NCBI GenBank assembly: GCA_026989875.1
Contig: JALSIP010000015.1
Span: forward strand, 1 to 32,106
Reading direction: 5' to 3'
Source: an archaeon
GTDB lineage: Archaea; Hydrothermarchaeota; Hydrothermarchaeia; Hydrothermarchaeales; BMS3B
Length of the DNA: 32,106 nt
Shown piece by piece: positions 15,801 to 23,410 of this stretch (position 1 is its first letter; the number at the start of each line of letters is the position of its first letter). A program made the translations under genes and the position numbers. The notes under the pieces were generated by a model. The model did no database searches. It had not been told where the DNA came from and saw nothing but the letters and a program-made list of their open reading frames with translations.

Positions 15801-18612
15801 GCCTCCTGTCTTCGGCTCCGGCGAGAATCTGACCCTCACGCTGGAGGGCTTCAACTTTGATGGCTCGCCCCACGCCCTGAGCGAGAACTACACCCGCCTT
15901 GCCGGGATGTACGACATCAAGAGAAACAGACCCGTGAGGGTGAACTCCTCCACCATCTGTGCCGCAAACGTGTGCAACATAACCGTTGACCTGAGCCCGC
16001 TGGCTGGCGGCGAGTACGATGCCAGGGTGAAGGCTGGCGACTCCAGCGGCACCGTTAAGGAGCTGGGAGTCTGGTTCATGGTGCGCAACCTGATGGTGGG
16101 GATTCCGAGCATTGAGGAGCTGTGGCTGTGGGACAAGGACTCCACCAGGAAGCAGCTCCGCCTGGATGGGACGCCGGTTGAGCCGCCAGGCAACTACACC
16201 ACCGCCTACAGCGGCTGCGTGCCGAACCTGATTGAGGATGAGTGGTTCTTCTCGGGGCTCAACCAGAGCCCCAGGACGGTGTGCTTCTACCACAACACCA
16301 CACGCCTGTGGGTGAGCCGGGACACCAACTTCACCAATGCCACCAGCGCACCTCTGGGCGGTGTAATTGAGGACCCCTACGGCGGGCTGTGGAAGGTTGA
16401 GACGCTGAACCTGGAGGAGGTGACGCTGCAGGGCATTAACGTGCTCTCCCGCACCGGCGCATGGGTGAATGCCAGCCTTTCTAAGAGCGGCGTGTTCAGG
16501 CTCGGCAGGGTGGAGGAGCAGTGGCTGGGCGGCTGGGACCCGAGCACCGGCATGCCCCGGGGGCTTGACCTGAACGGCGACGGCGACACCAACGACACCG
16601 CCTACATAGCGCTTTCGGATTCGGCAAAGGCAGGGGTTTACGACACCCTGTTCTTCTCCTTTGACGCCAACTTCTCCCGGCACGGCTCTGTTGGGGAGCC
16701 ACCGGAGAAGCGCACCTTCGCGGGCGGCAGGTTCACGCTGCTCAGCGTTGACCCCAGGGCGGACAGGGTCAGGGTTTACACCCGCAGCAGGGGCGACTGG
16801 GCAGAGCTGGGAGACGTGCGCCTGGGAGATGTGGTGAGGCTGCCTGTCATGGTGACGGCACCCTCCGGCGAGCCCGTGGCTGCCAACGTCTCGGTCTCCC
16901 ACGTGAGGGTGGAGAGCCTAACCCCGGTGGTCATGCCCCTCTCACCGCCGGTCACAGCCACCATCAACGGCACGGGAGAGCTCATGCTCAACCTCAGCCA
17001 GTACAACCTGAGCTCCGGCAGGTATGCCTTTGAGATATCCGCCGAGGTTAACGGCACCGTGGAGAGGCTTGAGGAGTGGATGTGGCCCAGGGTTACGGTG
17101 CGTGCCTTCCTGGTGAGCAGCAGCGCGGGAAACGCAGCCTACGCCGGGGAGTTCAGACCCCTGCCCATGCTGCAGATTGACGGGAGCCAGCCCCTGCCGG
17201 AGCTGTTTGAGGTGAGCACGCCGGCAGGCAACTACTCGCTGGTGATGGAGTACTTGGATGCAGGGGCGGTGTATCTGGGCAACTGCACCTCTCCCCCTGA
17301 TGCGGGTGCCGGCGAAAACTACACCCTGCAGAGCCTGCGCCTCAGCGATGCCAACGGAAGCTACTTCTTCTTCCTGAGCACCGCCAACGCCAGCACGGTG
17401 TGGTTGCGGAAGGGAGACTGCAGCTTTGACGCTCCAGGCACCCAGGTGAGGCGAACCAACGAGTCCGTAAACATCACCCTGGACGGCAGGGTGTACATGA
17501 TGAGCGTGCTTGAGGCAGAGGCTTATCCCGGCGGGCAGGTGCAGCTCGCCATAGGCGCCGCCTCACCTAGCCAGGAGCTGCTGGACAACCCGCTGGTGCG
17601 GGACGCCTTCGGCGGAAGGTGGAGGGTGGTATCCTTCAGCGCCTGGGGCAGGAGCTACAACGCCATTCTCGCGGGCTCTCAGGCGTACTACCCCATGTGC
17701 GCCCAGCTCGGAGTCGTGGAGTGCCTTAAGGCTGCCTACTTCACCACCGACGGCAACTACTCCAAGGCTAATGAGACGCTGGCAGGCATGCCACTGCCGG
17801 GTGGCGAGCTTTACTTAGCCAGAGCTGGACCTTCACCCTGGGACGGCATAGTCATAGCCAACGCCTCCGCAGCCCCTGAGATGCCGGCGGTGGACGTGAT
17901 GCTGGAGGACGGCTATACCCCAAGGTTTGCGGTGCTCAGGGAAGCCAGCATCGGCAGGGACCTTGACGCAGACGGCAACTCCTCTGAGGTCTTCTATGCG
18001 GTGCTGTTTGACGACCTTGCCGACGGGGTTCAGGCACCCACGGCGGTGCTGGTGGATGACGACCTGAATATGACCCAGAGCTGGTGGGGCTTCTGGGATG
18101 CCTCCCAGAACTTCAGCGCCTGGGACTTCTACGGGAATGAGAGCGGCATGCCTGAGCAGAGGGGTGCCATGCCGGCGGCTGGCTGGAGCGGTTTCATCGG
18201 CTTCGGCGTGTGGAACGAGAGCCAGAGCTACGAGCAGCCCTGGTGGAGCATCATGCTCTACAACGGCACCCACCTGCTCATAACTCAGGACAGGTGGAGC
18301 TTCAGCCTCAACGATACCGTGAGCTTCGTGGTGCATGCCTACGACTTTGAGCGCATGCCTGTGCAGGGCGCCAGCGTGAGCGTTGAGGCGGTGGTGAGGT
18401 TCACACCCCTCGGCGCCCAGGTGCTGCAGGAGGGCACCGACTACACCACCTCTGGCAGCACGGCAACAGATTCCAGCGGCTACGCGGTGGTGTCTGTGAG
18501 CCCCGTAAGCTCCTGGGAGGCTGGAGACTACTCCGTCACCCTGAGGGTTGACGGACCTGGAGGCAGCGAGAAGATTGACACCTGGCTCAGGATAGGGGGT
18601 GGTGAGAAGTGA
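12856..18612 (+). CDS. Giant secreted multidomain surface (S-layer-like) protein
   Basis: 1918 residues with an N-terminal signal peptide (hydrophobic 5-19, AHG before the mature end near residue 26). The mature chain is mostly beta-rich with dozens of N-X-S/T sequons, so heavy N-glycosylation is expected. It reads as a string of Ig-like modules of about 100-150 residues. Many end in a related strand pair: GWFEVRNFFVDVL, AWFDVASFMVEMS, VWFMVRNLMVGIP, AFGVQELYAYG. Two later modules are related to each other: DPYGGLWKV near 1171 with the Asp loop GLDLNGDGDTND near 1236, and DAFGGRWRV near 1583 with GRDLDADGNSSE near 1700. These loops are probable calcium sites. Several Cys pairs could form disulfides. 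It has no C-terminal membrane span; the next gene, overlapping by 4 bp, encodes an anchored partner. Exact family not recognised. Confidence 0.88.
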   Translation: MNRHALALSVAVALLLAAGVPGAAHGYYITASTTKIQYEKGEEVEIKGTVNASTPATVYITIYNSSDVLILNESTVSNVSGSVSTFHMAIANNFSAGSYYALVYSVPEESVRLDFEVVERALYVKVRLLNTTDVVMVNTSTVVTSPAYAGGNFSEFLEAGYEVHYGTSAILGGNTSYFVLVNQTAPEVFDTVYVDDDPRFELYNSAEDSASAPLVETPLRVGDRAGDYTVVEVEFATGNRVLLAKLRHAPMYSAGEQVKYLVVVRDSAGKMLDGLNLSVELRHANGTLITSSSGVLQNGYLTGSFTAPGRPGKYMITVNGTLGMEVFSVEAFRLFGRITDISGNPMTIFAPDPRVKLVAIARALNGDLLNLTSASAELTYPNGTTLSLELNAEGAGVYSKELSLKGAPVGEYRVSISAAYAQAVQETELGFTIARSRAELYAINVRFIDQADEGGVFVSAFHPAGEVTLLAVLSDVTKGGLMSSEPEGAGIIPIDDPATPADECASRVELTELKDERDVSYLSNVSVKIMNLSSFIDYLASRGEAPSEPPPESLLSQCMVVVSNLSKQGVYRAQVKVTRNGESSVAGAAFGVQELYAYGTTVDFNGEDFGFNVPNSTIRVKLHVQNLLTREFLPPESIVDADIVSLRRDFPSYSEVDVSSIAPTVNVSNGVLSFRAPDMEGFFTMKFRFRANVSGEIREGVGSAFFMLKKYIIWAEPACSSEQGPCVFSSTSNISLRVYMADASRGSLLDLGATSSALCSTCDGLVAKVKRLRNDQLGREIPEQDYVVYGGSISQGKGVMNVSAAGGEFSTGWYGVEIEVYSPANPNESYYGFGWFEVRNFFVDVLPVSIESGTLRASWGWGGGSSYPVNSSIAFAVVPRNPADWSILPLSSAEVVNVQRADLWPPVEVNYTLLGISEMPVQLEGEPAAVNVTVVNISGIEREGMYSINVRVSTSNGSDIGTAWFDVASFMVEMSYRGMYDWPPVFGSGENLTLTLEGFNFDGSPHALSENYTRLAGMYDIKRNRPVRVNSSTICAANVCNITVDLSPLAGGEYDARVKAGDSSGTVKELGVWFMVRNLMVGIPSIEELWLWDKDSTRKQLRLDGTPVEPPGNYTTAYSGCVPNLIEDEWFFSGLNQSPRTVCFYHNTTRLWVSRDTNFTNATSAPLGGVIEDPYGGLWKVETLNLEEVTLQGINVLSRTGAWVNASLSKSGVFRLGRVEEQWLGGWDPSTGMPRGLDLNGDGDTNDTAYIALSDSAKAGVYDTLFFSFDANFSRHGSVGEPPEKRTFAGGRFTLLSVDPRADRVRVYTRSRGDWAELGDVRLGDVVRLPVMVTAPSGEPVAANVSVSHVRVESLTPVVMPLSPPVTATINGTGELMLNLSQYNLSSGRYAFEISAEVNGTVERLEEWMWPRVTVRAFLVSSSAGNAAYAGEFRPLPMLQIDGSQPLPELFEVSTPAGNYSLVMEYLDAGAVYLGNCTSPPDAGAGENYTLQSLRLSDANGSYFFFLSTANASTVWLRKGDCSFDAPGTQVRRTNESVNITLDGRVYMMSVLEAEAYPGGQVQLAIGAASPSQELLDNPLVRDAFGGRWRVVSFSAWGRSYNAILAGSQAYYPMCAQLGVVECLKAAYFTTDGNYSKANETLAGMPLPGGELYLARAGPSPWDGIVIANASAAPEMPAVDVMLEDGYTPRFAVLREASIGRDLDADGNSSEVFYAVLFDDLADGVQAPTAVLVDDDLNMTQSWWGFWDASQNFSAWDFYGNESGMPEQRGAMPAAGWSGFIGFGVWNESQSYEQPWWSIMLYNGTHLLITQDRWSFSLNDTVSFVVHAYDFERMPVQGASVSVEAVVRFTPLGAQVLQEGTDYTTSGSTATDSSGYAVVSVSPVSSWEAGDYSVTLRVDGPGGSEKIDTWLRIGGGEK

Positions 18613-20045
18613 GGAGCGCTGTGATATTTGCACTGCTGCTTGCGCTGCAGGCTGTGCACGCCGCCACGGTGAGCATCAGCCAGCCCGGGGCAGACCCGGG
18701 CACTGTGATGAAGGGCAGGTACTTCACCATAACCGTCTCGGGGCTGAGCGGCAGCGGCACCGCCACGCTGATTCTTCCGACAGGGGTCACGGTGGAGGAG
18801 GGCACCACCAAGTCCTTCAGCTCAGGCAGTGTCTCCTGGACCACCGCGATAGCGAGCCAGACGCTGACGGGGCAGAAGGTTTACGTGAGCATAAGCACAG
18901 CGGGCAGCCCGGTAACCGCTGCCTCTGACCCCTTTGACATCGTGCTCCCCCCATCCTTAGAGCTGAGCGTTTATCCTGCTTCCTTTGTTGAGCCTTCGGG
19001 AGAGAAAACCCTGCAGCTCACCATCAGGAACTGGGGCGAGACCACCGCAAGGGACGTGAGTGTGAGGCTCTCCCTCCCCCGGGGCGTGAGCATAGCCACA
19101 GGAAGTGCCACCCAGAGCATCCCCACGATTCTCGGGGGTACAGGGGGGAACGGTGAGAGCAGGGGCATCTCCTGGGTGCTGAGCTTTGACAGTCCCTCAA
19201 ACGGCAGCATAGAGATAACGGTAACGCCCTCAAATGCCGAAACCAGGTCCGTGAGCGTGCCCGTGGTGGTGTACGGCGCCACCCAGACCCAGCCCGCCGG
19301 CACCGGCGGCGGGGGAGGCGGTGGCGGAGGCGCTGCTGCAGAGCTTCCCAACGTGAAGGAGATTCCGAAGATTCTTTCAGGAAGCCAGTACACCGTGAGC
19401 TTTGACTCCCGCCTGGTGCCGGGACTGGAGAGCGTGCAGATATTTGCAGCCGCTGACCAGTACCTGACCCGGCTGACGGTTGAGAGCTTCCTGAGAAAGC
19501 CGGACTGGGTGAACTTCGCCGAGCCGGAGGGCAGGGTTTACATTTACTACAGGATGAGCTACAGCAAACCGGAGACCTACGTGGAGAAGGCGAGGATACG
19601 CTTCAGGGTGAACGAGAGCTGGCTCAGGGAACAGGACATCAACCCGGAGAAGCTTGCGCTCTACAGGCTGAGCAGCTCCCGCACCTGGGAGCGTCTCTCA
19701 ACAAAGCCCGAGAGGGCGGGAGACGGCTACATAACCTTCTCTGCACTTTCCCCCGGCTTTAGCTGGTTTGCGGTGGCGGGGGAGCCGGGTACCGGCTTCA
19801 GGGACGTTTTCGCCGAGGAAGAGCGCAGCGTGCAGCAGTTGCCTGAGGAGGAGCAGGCTGGCGCAAAGGCTGAGGCTGAGCAGCAGCCTGCAGAGCTTGG
19901 CGCCGAGCTGCAGCCCCCGGCGCCGGAGGAGCAGCCCTCAGCGCCTGCGGGTGAGGAGGGCGAGAAGAAGCGCTGGATATGCGCTCCAGCGGCAGTGCTC
20001 TTAGCGCTGCTGCCGGCTGTGCTGGGAAGACGCATCCGCCTGTAG
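18609..20045 (+). CDS. Membrane-anchored surface protein with PGF-pre-PGF domain
   Basis: 478 residues. Signal peptide at 1-18 (VIFALLLALQAVHA), then two beta-rich extracellular domains to about 225, then a Gly run near 232-243. Next comes a PGF-pre-PGF-type domain at about 250-400 (KARIRFRVNESWLREQDI, LYRLSSSRTWERL, SPGFSWFAVAGEP), known from euryarchaeal surface proteins. A Glu/Pro/Ala-rich stalk spans about 405-455. A C-terminal membrane helix (ICAPAAVLLALLPAVLG) with an Arg-rich end (RRIRL) anchors it. The GTG start shares four bases with the stop of the giant surface protein gene, so the two are made together. The simplest reading is that this protein anchors or caps the S-layer-like chain, which lacks its own anchor. 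A canonical PGF sorting motif before the helix is not evident. Confidence 0.86.
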   Translation: MRSAVIFALLLALQAVHAATVSISQPGADPGTVMKGRYFTITVSGLSGSGTATLILPTGVTVEEGTTKSFSSGSVSWTTAIASQTLTGQKVYVSISTAGSPVTAASDPFDIVLPPSLELSVYPASFVEPSGEKTLQLTIRNWGETTARDVSVRLSLPRGVSIATGSATQSIPTILGGTGGNGESRGISWVLSFDSPSNGSIEITVTPSNAETRSVSVPVVVYGATQTQPAGTGGGGGGGGGAAAELPNVKEIPKILSGSQYTVSFDSRLVPGLESVQIFAAADQYLTRLTVESFLRKPDWVNFAEPEGRVYIYYRMSYSKPETYVEKARIRFRVNESWLREQDINPEKLALYRLSSSRTWERLSTKPERAGDGYITFSALSPGFSWFAVAGEPGTGFRDVFAEEERSVQQLPEEEQAGAKAEAEQQPAELGAELQPPAPEEQPSAPAGEEGEKKRWICAPAAVLLALLPAVLGRRIRL

Positions 20046-20047
20046 CG

Positions 20048-22087
20048 TCATGCCTTCCCGGCAGCCTTTATCCTCTTTCCACACTTTATGTCAATGCACC
20101 TGAGAGTTCTGTTTTTGCCGGTGCCAATGCTGATCATCGGCAGCCCGCACTCACATTTCCTGTCCGTGGGCTCAATTCTTCCCCTCTGCAGCAGGGGAAA
20201 GGATACGCTGCACTGCGGATAGCCCTCGCACCCTATGAACCTCTTGCCGGTTTTTCTGGAGCGTACTATCCTGAGCTTCCCGCCGCACTCCGGGCACTCC
20301 CCCACCACCTCACTGCTCCTCTTGGTTTCAACGGCATCGCTCAGCCTGCTGCCAATTTCGCTCAGATGCTTCTTGAACTCTTCAATTATCCTCTCAAGCT
20401 CGGCTCTTGCCTCTGCCAGTGTCTTCTCAGGGTCCTCCTCGCCGCTCTGTATCTTCTCAAGCTTCTCCTCAAATCTTCTCGTGAGCTCTTCGCTGATTAT
20501 CTCAGGAACGTGCTTCTCAAGAGCCTCAATCACGCTCATGCCTATGGGGGTTACGCGAATCTGCACCCCTGTTATGTACTCCCTCCTGTACAGCGTGTCC
20601 ACGATATCAGCCCTGGTAGCCTTGGTGCCCAGCCCCCTGCGCTCCAGCTCTGCAACTAAGGTGGCGGGGTTGTAGCGTCTCGGCGGCTCGGTTTCGCCCT
20701 CTTCAAGCGCAACCCTCTCAACCTTCAGGGCATCTCCCCGCTCAAGCTCCGGCAGGCGGTGCTCCTCGGGTCTGCCGTAGGGGTAGATGCTCCTCCAGCC
20801 GGGCTCAAGGGTGCTCTGCAGGGTGAACCTGAAGCTCTCACCCTCTATGTCAACCTCGGCATCCAGCACGAGCCGCCTGCACGGCTCTGCAAAACACGCC
20901 AGAAACCTGCGCACAATAAGCTCGTACAGCTTCGCCTCACCCGCGGGAAGCTTCTTTGGCATAGCCCCCGTGGGGTAAATTGCAGGGTGCGCCGGGTCGT
21001 CCTTGCCGCCCTGGCGGGGTCTGAGCTTCTCCCGCTTCAGCAGCCCCTCTGCAGCCTCCCTGAAGTCGGGATTCGCCGCAAGCTCCTGGATGATTCTCCT
21101 GTAGCCTATGGTGGGGGGGAGCTTCTGGGAGGAGGTTCTGGGGTAGGAGATGTATCCGCTCTCGTAGAGGTTCTGGGCGAGGTCCTGGCACTGCTTGGGG
21201 CTGAGGCGCAGGTGTCTGTAAGCTTCGCCCTGCAGCGTGCCCAGGTCAAAGGGCGGCGGGGGGCGCTGCTCCACCTCCCTGCGCTCCAGCTTCATGACCC
21301 TTGCCTCCTTTGCATCTTTCAGCCTGCTGTACAGTGCCTCTGCACGCGAGCGCTCCTTTATCCTGCCCTCAGCATGAGCCGCCTTTATCCTGCTCCTCTC
21401 TGCCAGGAGCGAAGCGCTGAGCACCCAGAACTTCTCCGGCTTGAAGCTGGCGATTTCCCTCTCCCGCTGCACCAGTATCGCCAGGGCGGGTGTCTGAACC
21501 CTGCCCGCCGAGAAGGTGATGAAGCGCTTTGAGCTCTTCTTCACGGCGTCGGTGAGCGCTCTGGAGGTGTTGATGCCCCAGTACCAGTCCATTATGTGCC
21601 TGGCTTCGCCAGCCTTTACCAGCAGCAGGTCAACCTCTGCCAGGTCCCTGTAGGCTCTGAGTATGTCCACCCTGGTTAAAGCGGAGAAGCGCATTCTCCT
21701 GGCGCTGGTGGCTGAGCATGCGAATCTGAGAGCGTTGTAGCCGAGCAGCTCCCCCTCTATGTCGTAGTCTGTGGCGATTATGAACCTGTCCACCTTCTTA
21801 GAGAGCTCTTCAAGCAGGCGGATGTAGGCTCTGGTGTAGCCCTTGCCCTTCTCTATCTCGTACAGCGGTGCCCACTCCACATCAAAAACCGGATAGCTGC
21901 GGGAGCTCTTCTTCTCCCTGAGGGAGTACAGATGCCCCGCCGCGCTTGCCACGTAAATGGTTTCGCCGTTCACCCTTAGCTCGTAGTAGCTGACCCTGCC
22001 CACGCGCCGTGTCCTGCAGCTATCGGATAGAGCATAGGCTATGCGCCTGCTCACCTTTGGCTTCTCGGTTATTATCAGCGTCCCCAT
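20048..22087 (-). CDS. topA: DNA topoisomerase I (type IA), archaeal
   Basis: 679 residues; relaxes negative supercoils by cutting one strand. Seen in sequence: the N-terminal TOPRIM domain (LIITEKPKVSRRIAYALS; Asp-rich ATDYDIEGELLG at 106-117), SAGRVQTPALAILVQRE, and the active-site Tyr315 in ESGYISYPRTSS. GRPEEHRLPELERGD and RGLGTKATRADIVDTLY follow in the core. The C-terminal part has two zinc-finger-like segments (CPECGGKLRI ... GCEGYPQC, and CECG ... CIDIKCG). I chose the ATG at 22087, where the TOPRIM domain begins. The longer open frame to 22351 adds 88 residues unlike topoisomerase and runs into the divergent gene. The TATA box sits 20-30 bp before this ATG, so the mRNA is probably leaderless. 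No reverse-gyrase helicase domain is present. Confidence 0.96.
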   Translation of the reverse strand: MGTLIITEKPKVSRRIAYALSDSCRTRRVGRVSYYELRVNGETIYVASAAGHLYSLREKKSSRSYPVFDVEWAPLYEIEKGKGYTRAYIRLLEELSKKVDRFIIATDYDIEGELLGYNALRFACSATSARRMRFSALTRVDILRAYRDLAEVDLLLVKAGEARHIMDWYWGINTSRALTDAVKKSSKRFITFSAGRVQTPALAILVQREREIASFKPEKFWVLSASLLAERSRIKAAHAEGRIKERSRAEALYSRLKDAKEARVMKLERREVEQRPPPPFDLGTLQGEAYRHLRLSPKQCQDLAQNLYESGYISYPRTSSQKLPPTIGYRRIIQELAANPDFREAAEGLLKREKLRPRQGGKDDPAHPAIYPTGAMPKKLPAGEAKLYELIVRRFLACFAEPCRRLVLDAEVDIEGESFRFTLQSTLEPGWRSIYPYGRPEEHRLPELERGDALKVERVALEEGETEPPRRYNPATLVAELERRGLGTKATRADIVDTLYRREYITGVQIRVTPIGMSVIEALEKHVPEIISEELTRRFEEKLEKIQSGEEDPEKTLAEARAELERIIEEFKKHLSEIGSRLSDAVETKRSSEVVGECPECGGKLRIVRSRKTGKRFIGCEGYPQCSVSFPLLQRGRIEPTDRKCECGLPMISIGTGKNRTLRCIDIKCGKRIKAAGKA

Positions 22088-22103
22088 GCGGCTGCCTCGG
22101 GGA

Positions 22104-22118
22104 AAAATTTTTAATCTT
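22104..22118. promoter_or_regulatory. Shared AT-box serving topA and the aminotransferase gene
   Basis: GGGGAAAAATTTTTAATC. The self-complementary core AAAAATTTTT can act as a TATA box on both strands. Leftwards it would start topA at or near its ATG (leaderless). Rightwards initiation near 22140 would give a short leader for the aminotransferase. The two directions would compete for TBP binding. Confidence 0.5.
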
Positions 22119-22165
22119 AGAGTGCCACCCCTCACAAGTATCAATAATGTTGACGGGTGCTTGTT

Positions 22166-23326
22166 ATGAGGTACGCGGAGCGTCTGAACAGGTTGCCGCC
22201 CTACCTGTTCGCGGAGCTTGACAGGAAGGTGGAGGAGAAGAGGAGGCAGGGTGTGGATATAATAAGCTTCGGTGTGGGCGACCCTGACATGCCCACGCCA
22301 GAGCACATCGTAAGAGCCGCCTGCGAGGCTGCCGGGAAGCCCGAGAACCACCGCTATCCGAGCTATGAGGGGAAGCTGAGCTACAGGCAGGCGGTGGCGG
22401 AGAGGTTTGAGAGGGACTTCGGGGTGAAGCTTGACCCGGAGAGGGAGGTTATAGCGCTCATTGGCTCAAAGGAGGGTGTGCACAACATACACTTCGCCTT
22501 TGTTGACCCCGGGGATGTGGTGCTCTGTCCATGCCCCGCATACCCGGTGTACAGAACAGGCACCCTCTTCGCAGGCGGGGTGCCGGAGATTCTGCCTCTG
22601 AGAGCCGAGCGGGGCTTCCTGCCGGACCTCTGGGAGGTGCCGGAGAAGAGGCTCAGGCGGGCGAGGATGCTGTGGATAAACTACCCCAACAACCCCACGG
22701 CGGCGGTGGCGGAGCTGGACTTCTACAGGGAGGTGGTGGACTTCGCAGAAGAGCACGGGCTGATCGTGTGCTCGGATGAGGCTTACGCAAGCATAGCCTT
22801 TGACGGGTACAGGGTGAGGAGCTTCCTGGAGGCGGAGGGCGCTATGGAGGTGGGGGTGGTGATAAACTCCCTCTCAAAGACCTACAGCATGACAGGCTGG
22901 AGAATCGCCTACGCCTGCGGCAGCGAGGAGGTGATTGAGGGGCTGAAGAAGGTTAAGACCAACGTTGACAGCGGGGCTTCGGGAATTATTCAGGATGCGG
23001 CGATTGCAGCGCTCACAGGACCGCAGGACTGCGTGAGGGAGGCGGTGGCAGAGTACCAGAGACGCAGGGATGCGCTGGTGGAGGGGCTGAGAAGGCTGGG
23101 GTTCAGCGTGGACAAGCCGAAGGCTACCTTCTACCTGTGGCTCAGGGTGCCGGGCGGCGACTCCATGGCTTTCGCGGAGAGGCTGCTTGAGGTGGGGGTG
23201 GTGGTCACTCCAGGCGTGGGCTTCGGAGAGCACGGCGAGGGCTACGTGAGGTTTGCGCTGACCCAGCCGGTGGAGAGAATCAGAGAAGCGGTGGAGAGGA
23301 TGGAGGAGGCTGGTCTGGCAGAGTGA
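22166..23326 (+). CDS. PLP-dependent class I aminotransferase, LL-diaminopimelate aminotransferase-like
   Basis: 386 residues of fold-type I aminotransferase. Seen in sequence: LNRLPPYLFAELDRKVEEK with ISFGVGDPDMPTPEHIV at the N-terminus, the pattern of the LL-DAP aminotransferase (DapL) group. Further on come SKEGVHNIHFAFVDPGD, NYPNNPTAAVAE, CSDEAYASIAFDG, the PLP Lys238 in NSLSKTYSMTGWRIAYA, and the C-terminal VRFALTQPVERIREA with the substrate-carboxylate Arg. It probably makes LL-diaminopimelate for lysine, but an aspartate or branched-chain aminotransferase cannot be excluded from motifs alone. The ATG at 22166 has GGGTG 6 nt upstream; GTG 22157 would add three residues. Divergent from topA, with a shared promoter region. 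Confidence 0.88.
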   Translation: MRYAERLNRLPPYLFAELDRKVEEKRRQGVDIISFGVGDPDMPTPEHIVRAACEAAGKPENHRYPSYEGKLSYRQAVAERFERDFGVKLDPEREVIALIGSKEGVHNIHFAFVDPGDVVLCPCPAYPVYRTGTLFAGGVPEILPLRAERGFLPDLWEVPEKRLRRARMLWINYPNNPTAAVAELDFYREVVDFAEEHGLIVCSDEAYASIAFDGYRVRSFLEAEGAMEVGVVINSLSKTYSMTGWRIAYACGSEEVIEGLKKVKTNVDSGASGIIQDAAIAALTGPQDCVREAVAEYQRRRDALVEGLRRLGFSVDKPKATFYLWLRVPGGDSMAFAERLLEVGVVVTPGVGFGEHGEGYVRFALTQPVERIREAVERMEEAGLAE

Positions 23327-23410
23327 TGGGCATGCTGCTGGCTTAGCATGCTCGGTAAATGCCGGCATTGGATATTTGTTGGCATTTGTTAACACAATCA
23401 TATACTTGCG
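23327..23410 (+). promoter_or_regulatory. AT-rich spacer with candidate promoter for the glycosyltransferase gene
   Basis: The spacer carries a near-direct repeat, GGATATTTGTT then GGCATTTGTT (about 23368-23390). An AT-rich element ATTTGTTAAC sits about 25-35 bp before the ATG at 23411. No ribosome-binding sequence precedes that ATG, so a leaderless transcript is likely. The exact TATA box is uncertain. Confidence 0.4.

Noticed and set aside
15049-16902. Long minus-strand open frame (617 codons) inside the giant surface protein gene
   Set aside because: It is opposite a gene with clear signal peptide, sequons and repeated modules. Its composition is His/Pro/Ala-rich without recognisable motifs, as expected from reading GC-rich codons backwards.
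20048-22087. Reverse gyrase
   Set aside because: Only the topoisomerase part is present. There is no helicase-like domain with P-loop ahead of the TOPRIM start.
22088-22351. 88-residue N-terminal extension of topoisomerase I
   Set aside because: It overlaps the start of the divergent aminotransferase gene, has no topoisomerase similarity and is cut off by the promoter right before the ATG at 22087.
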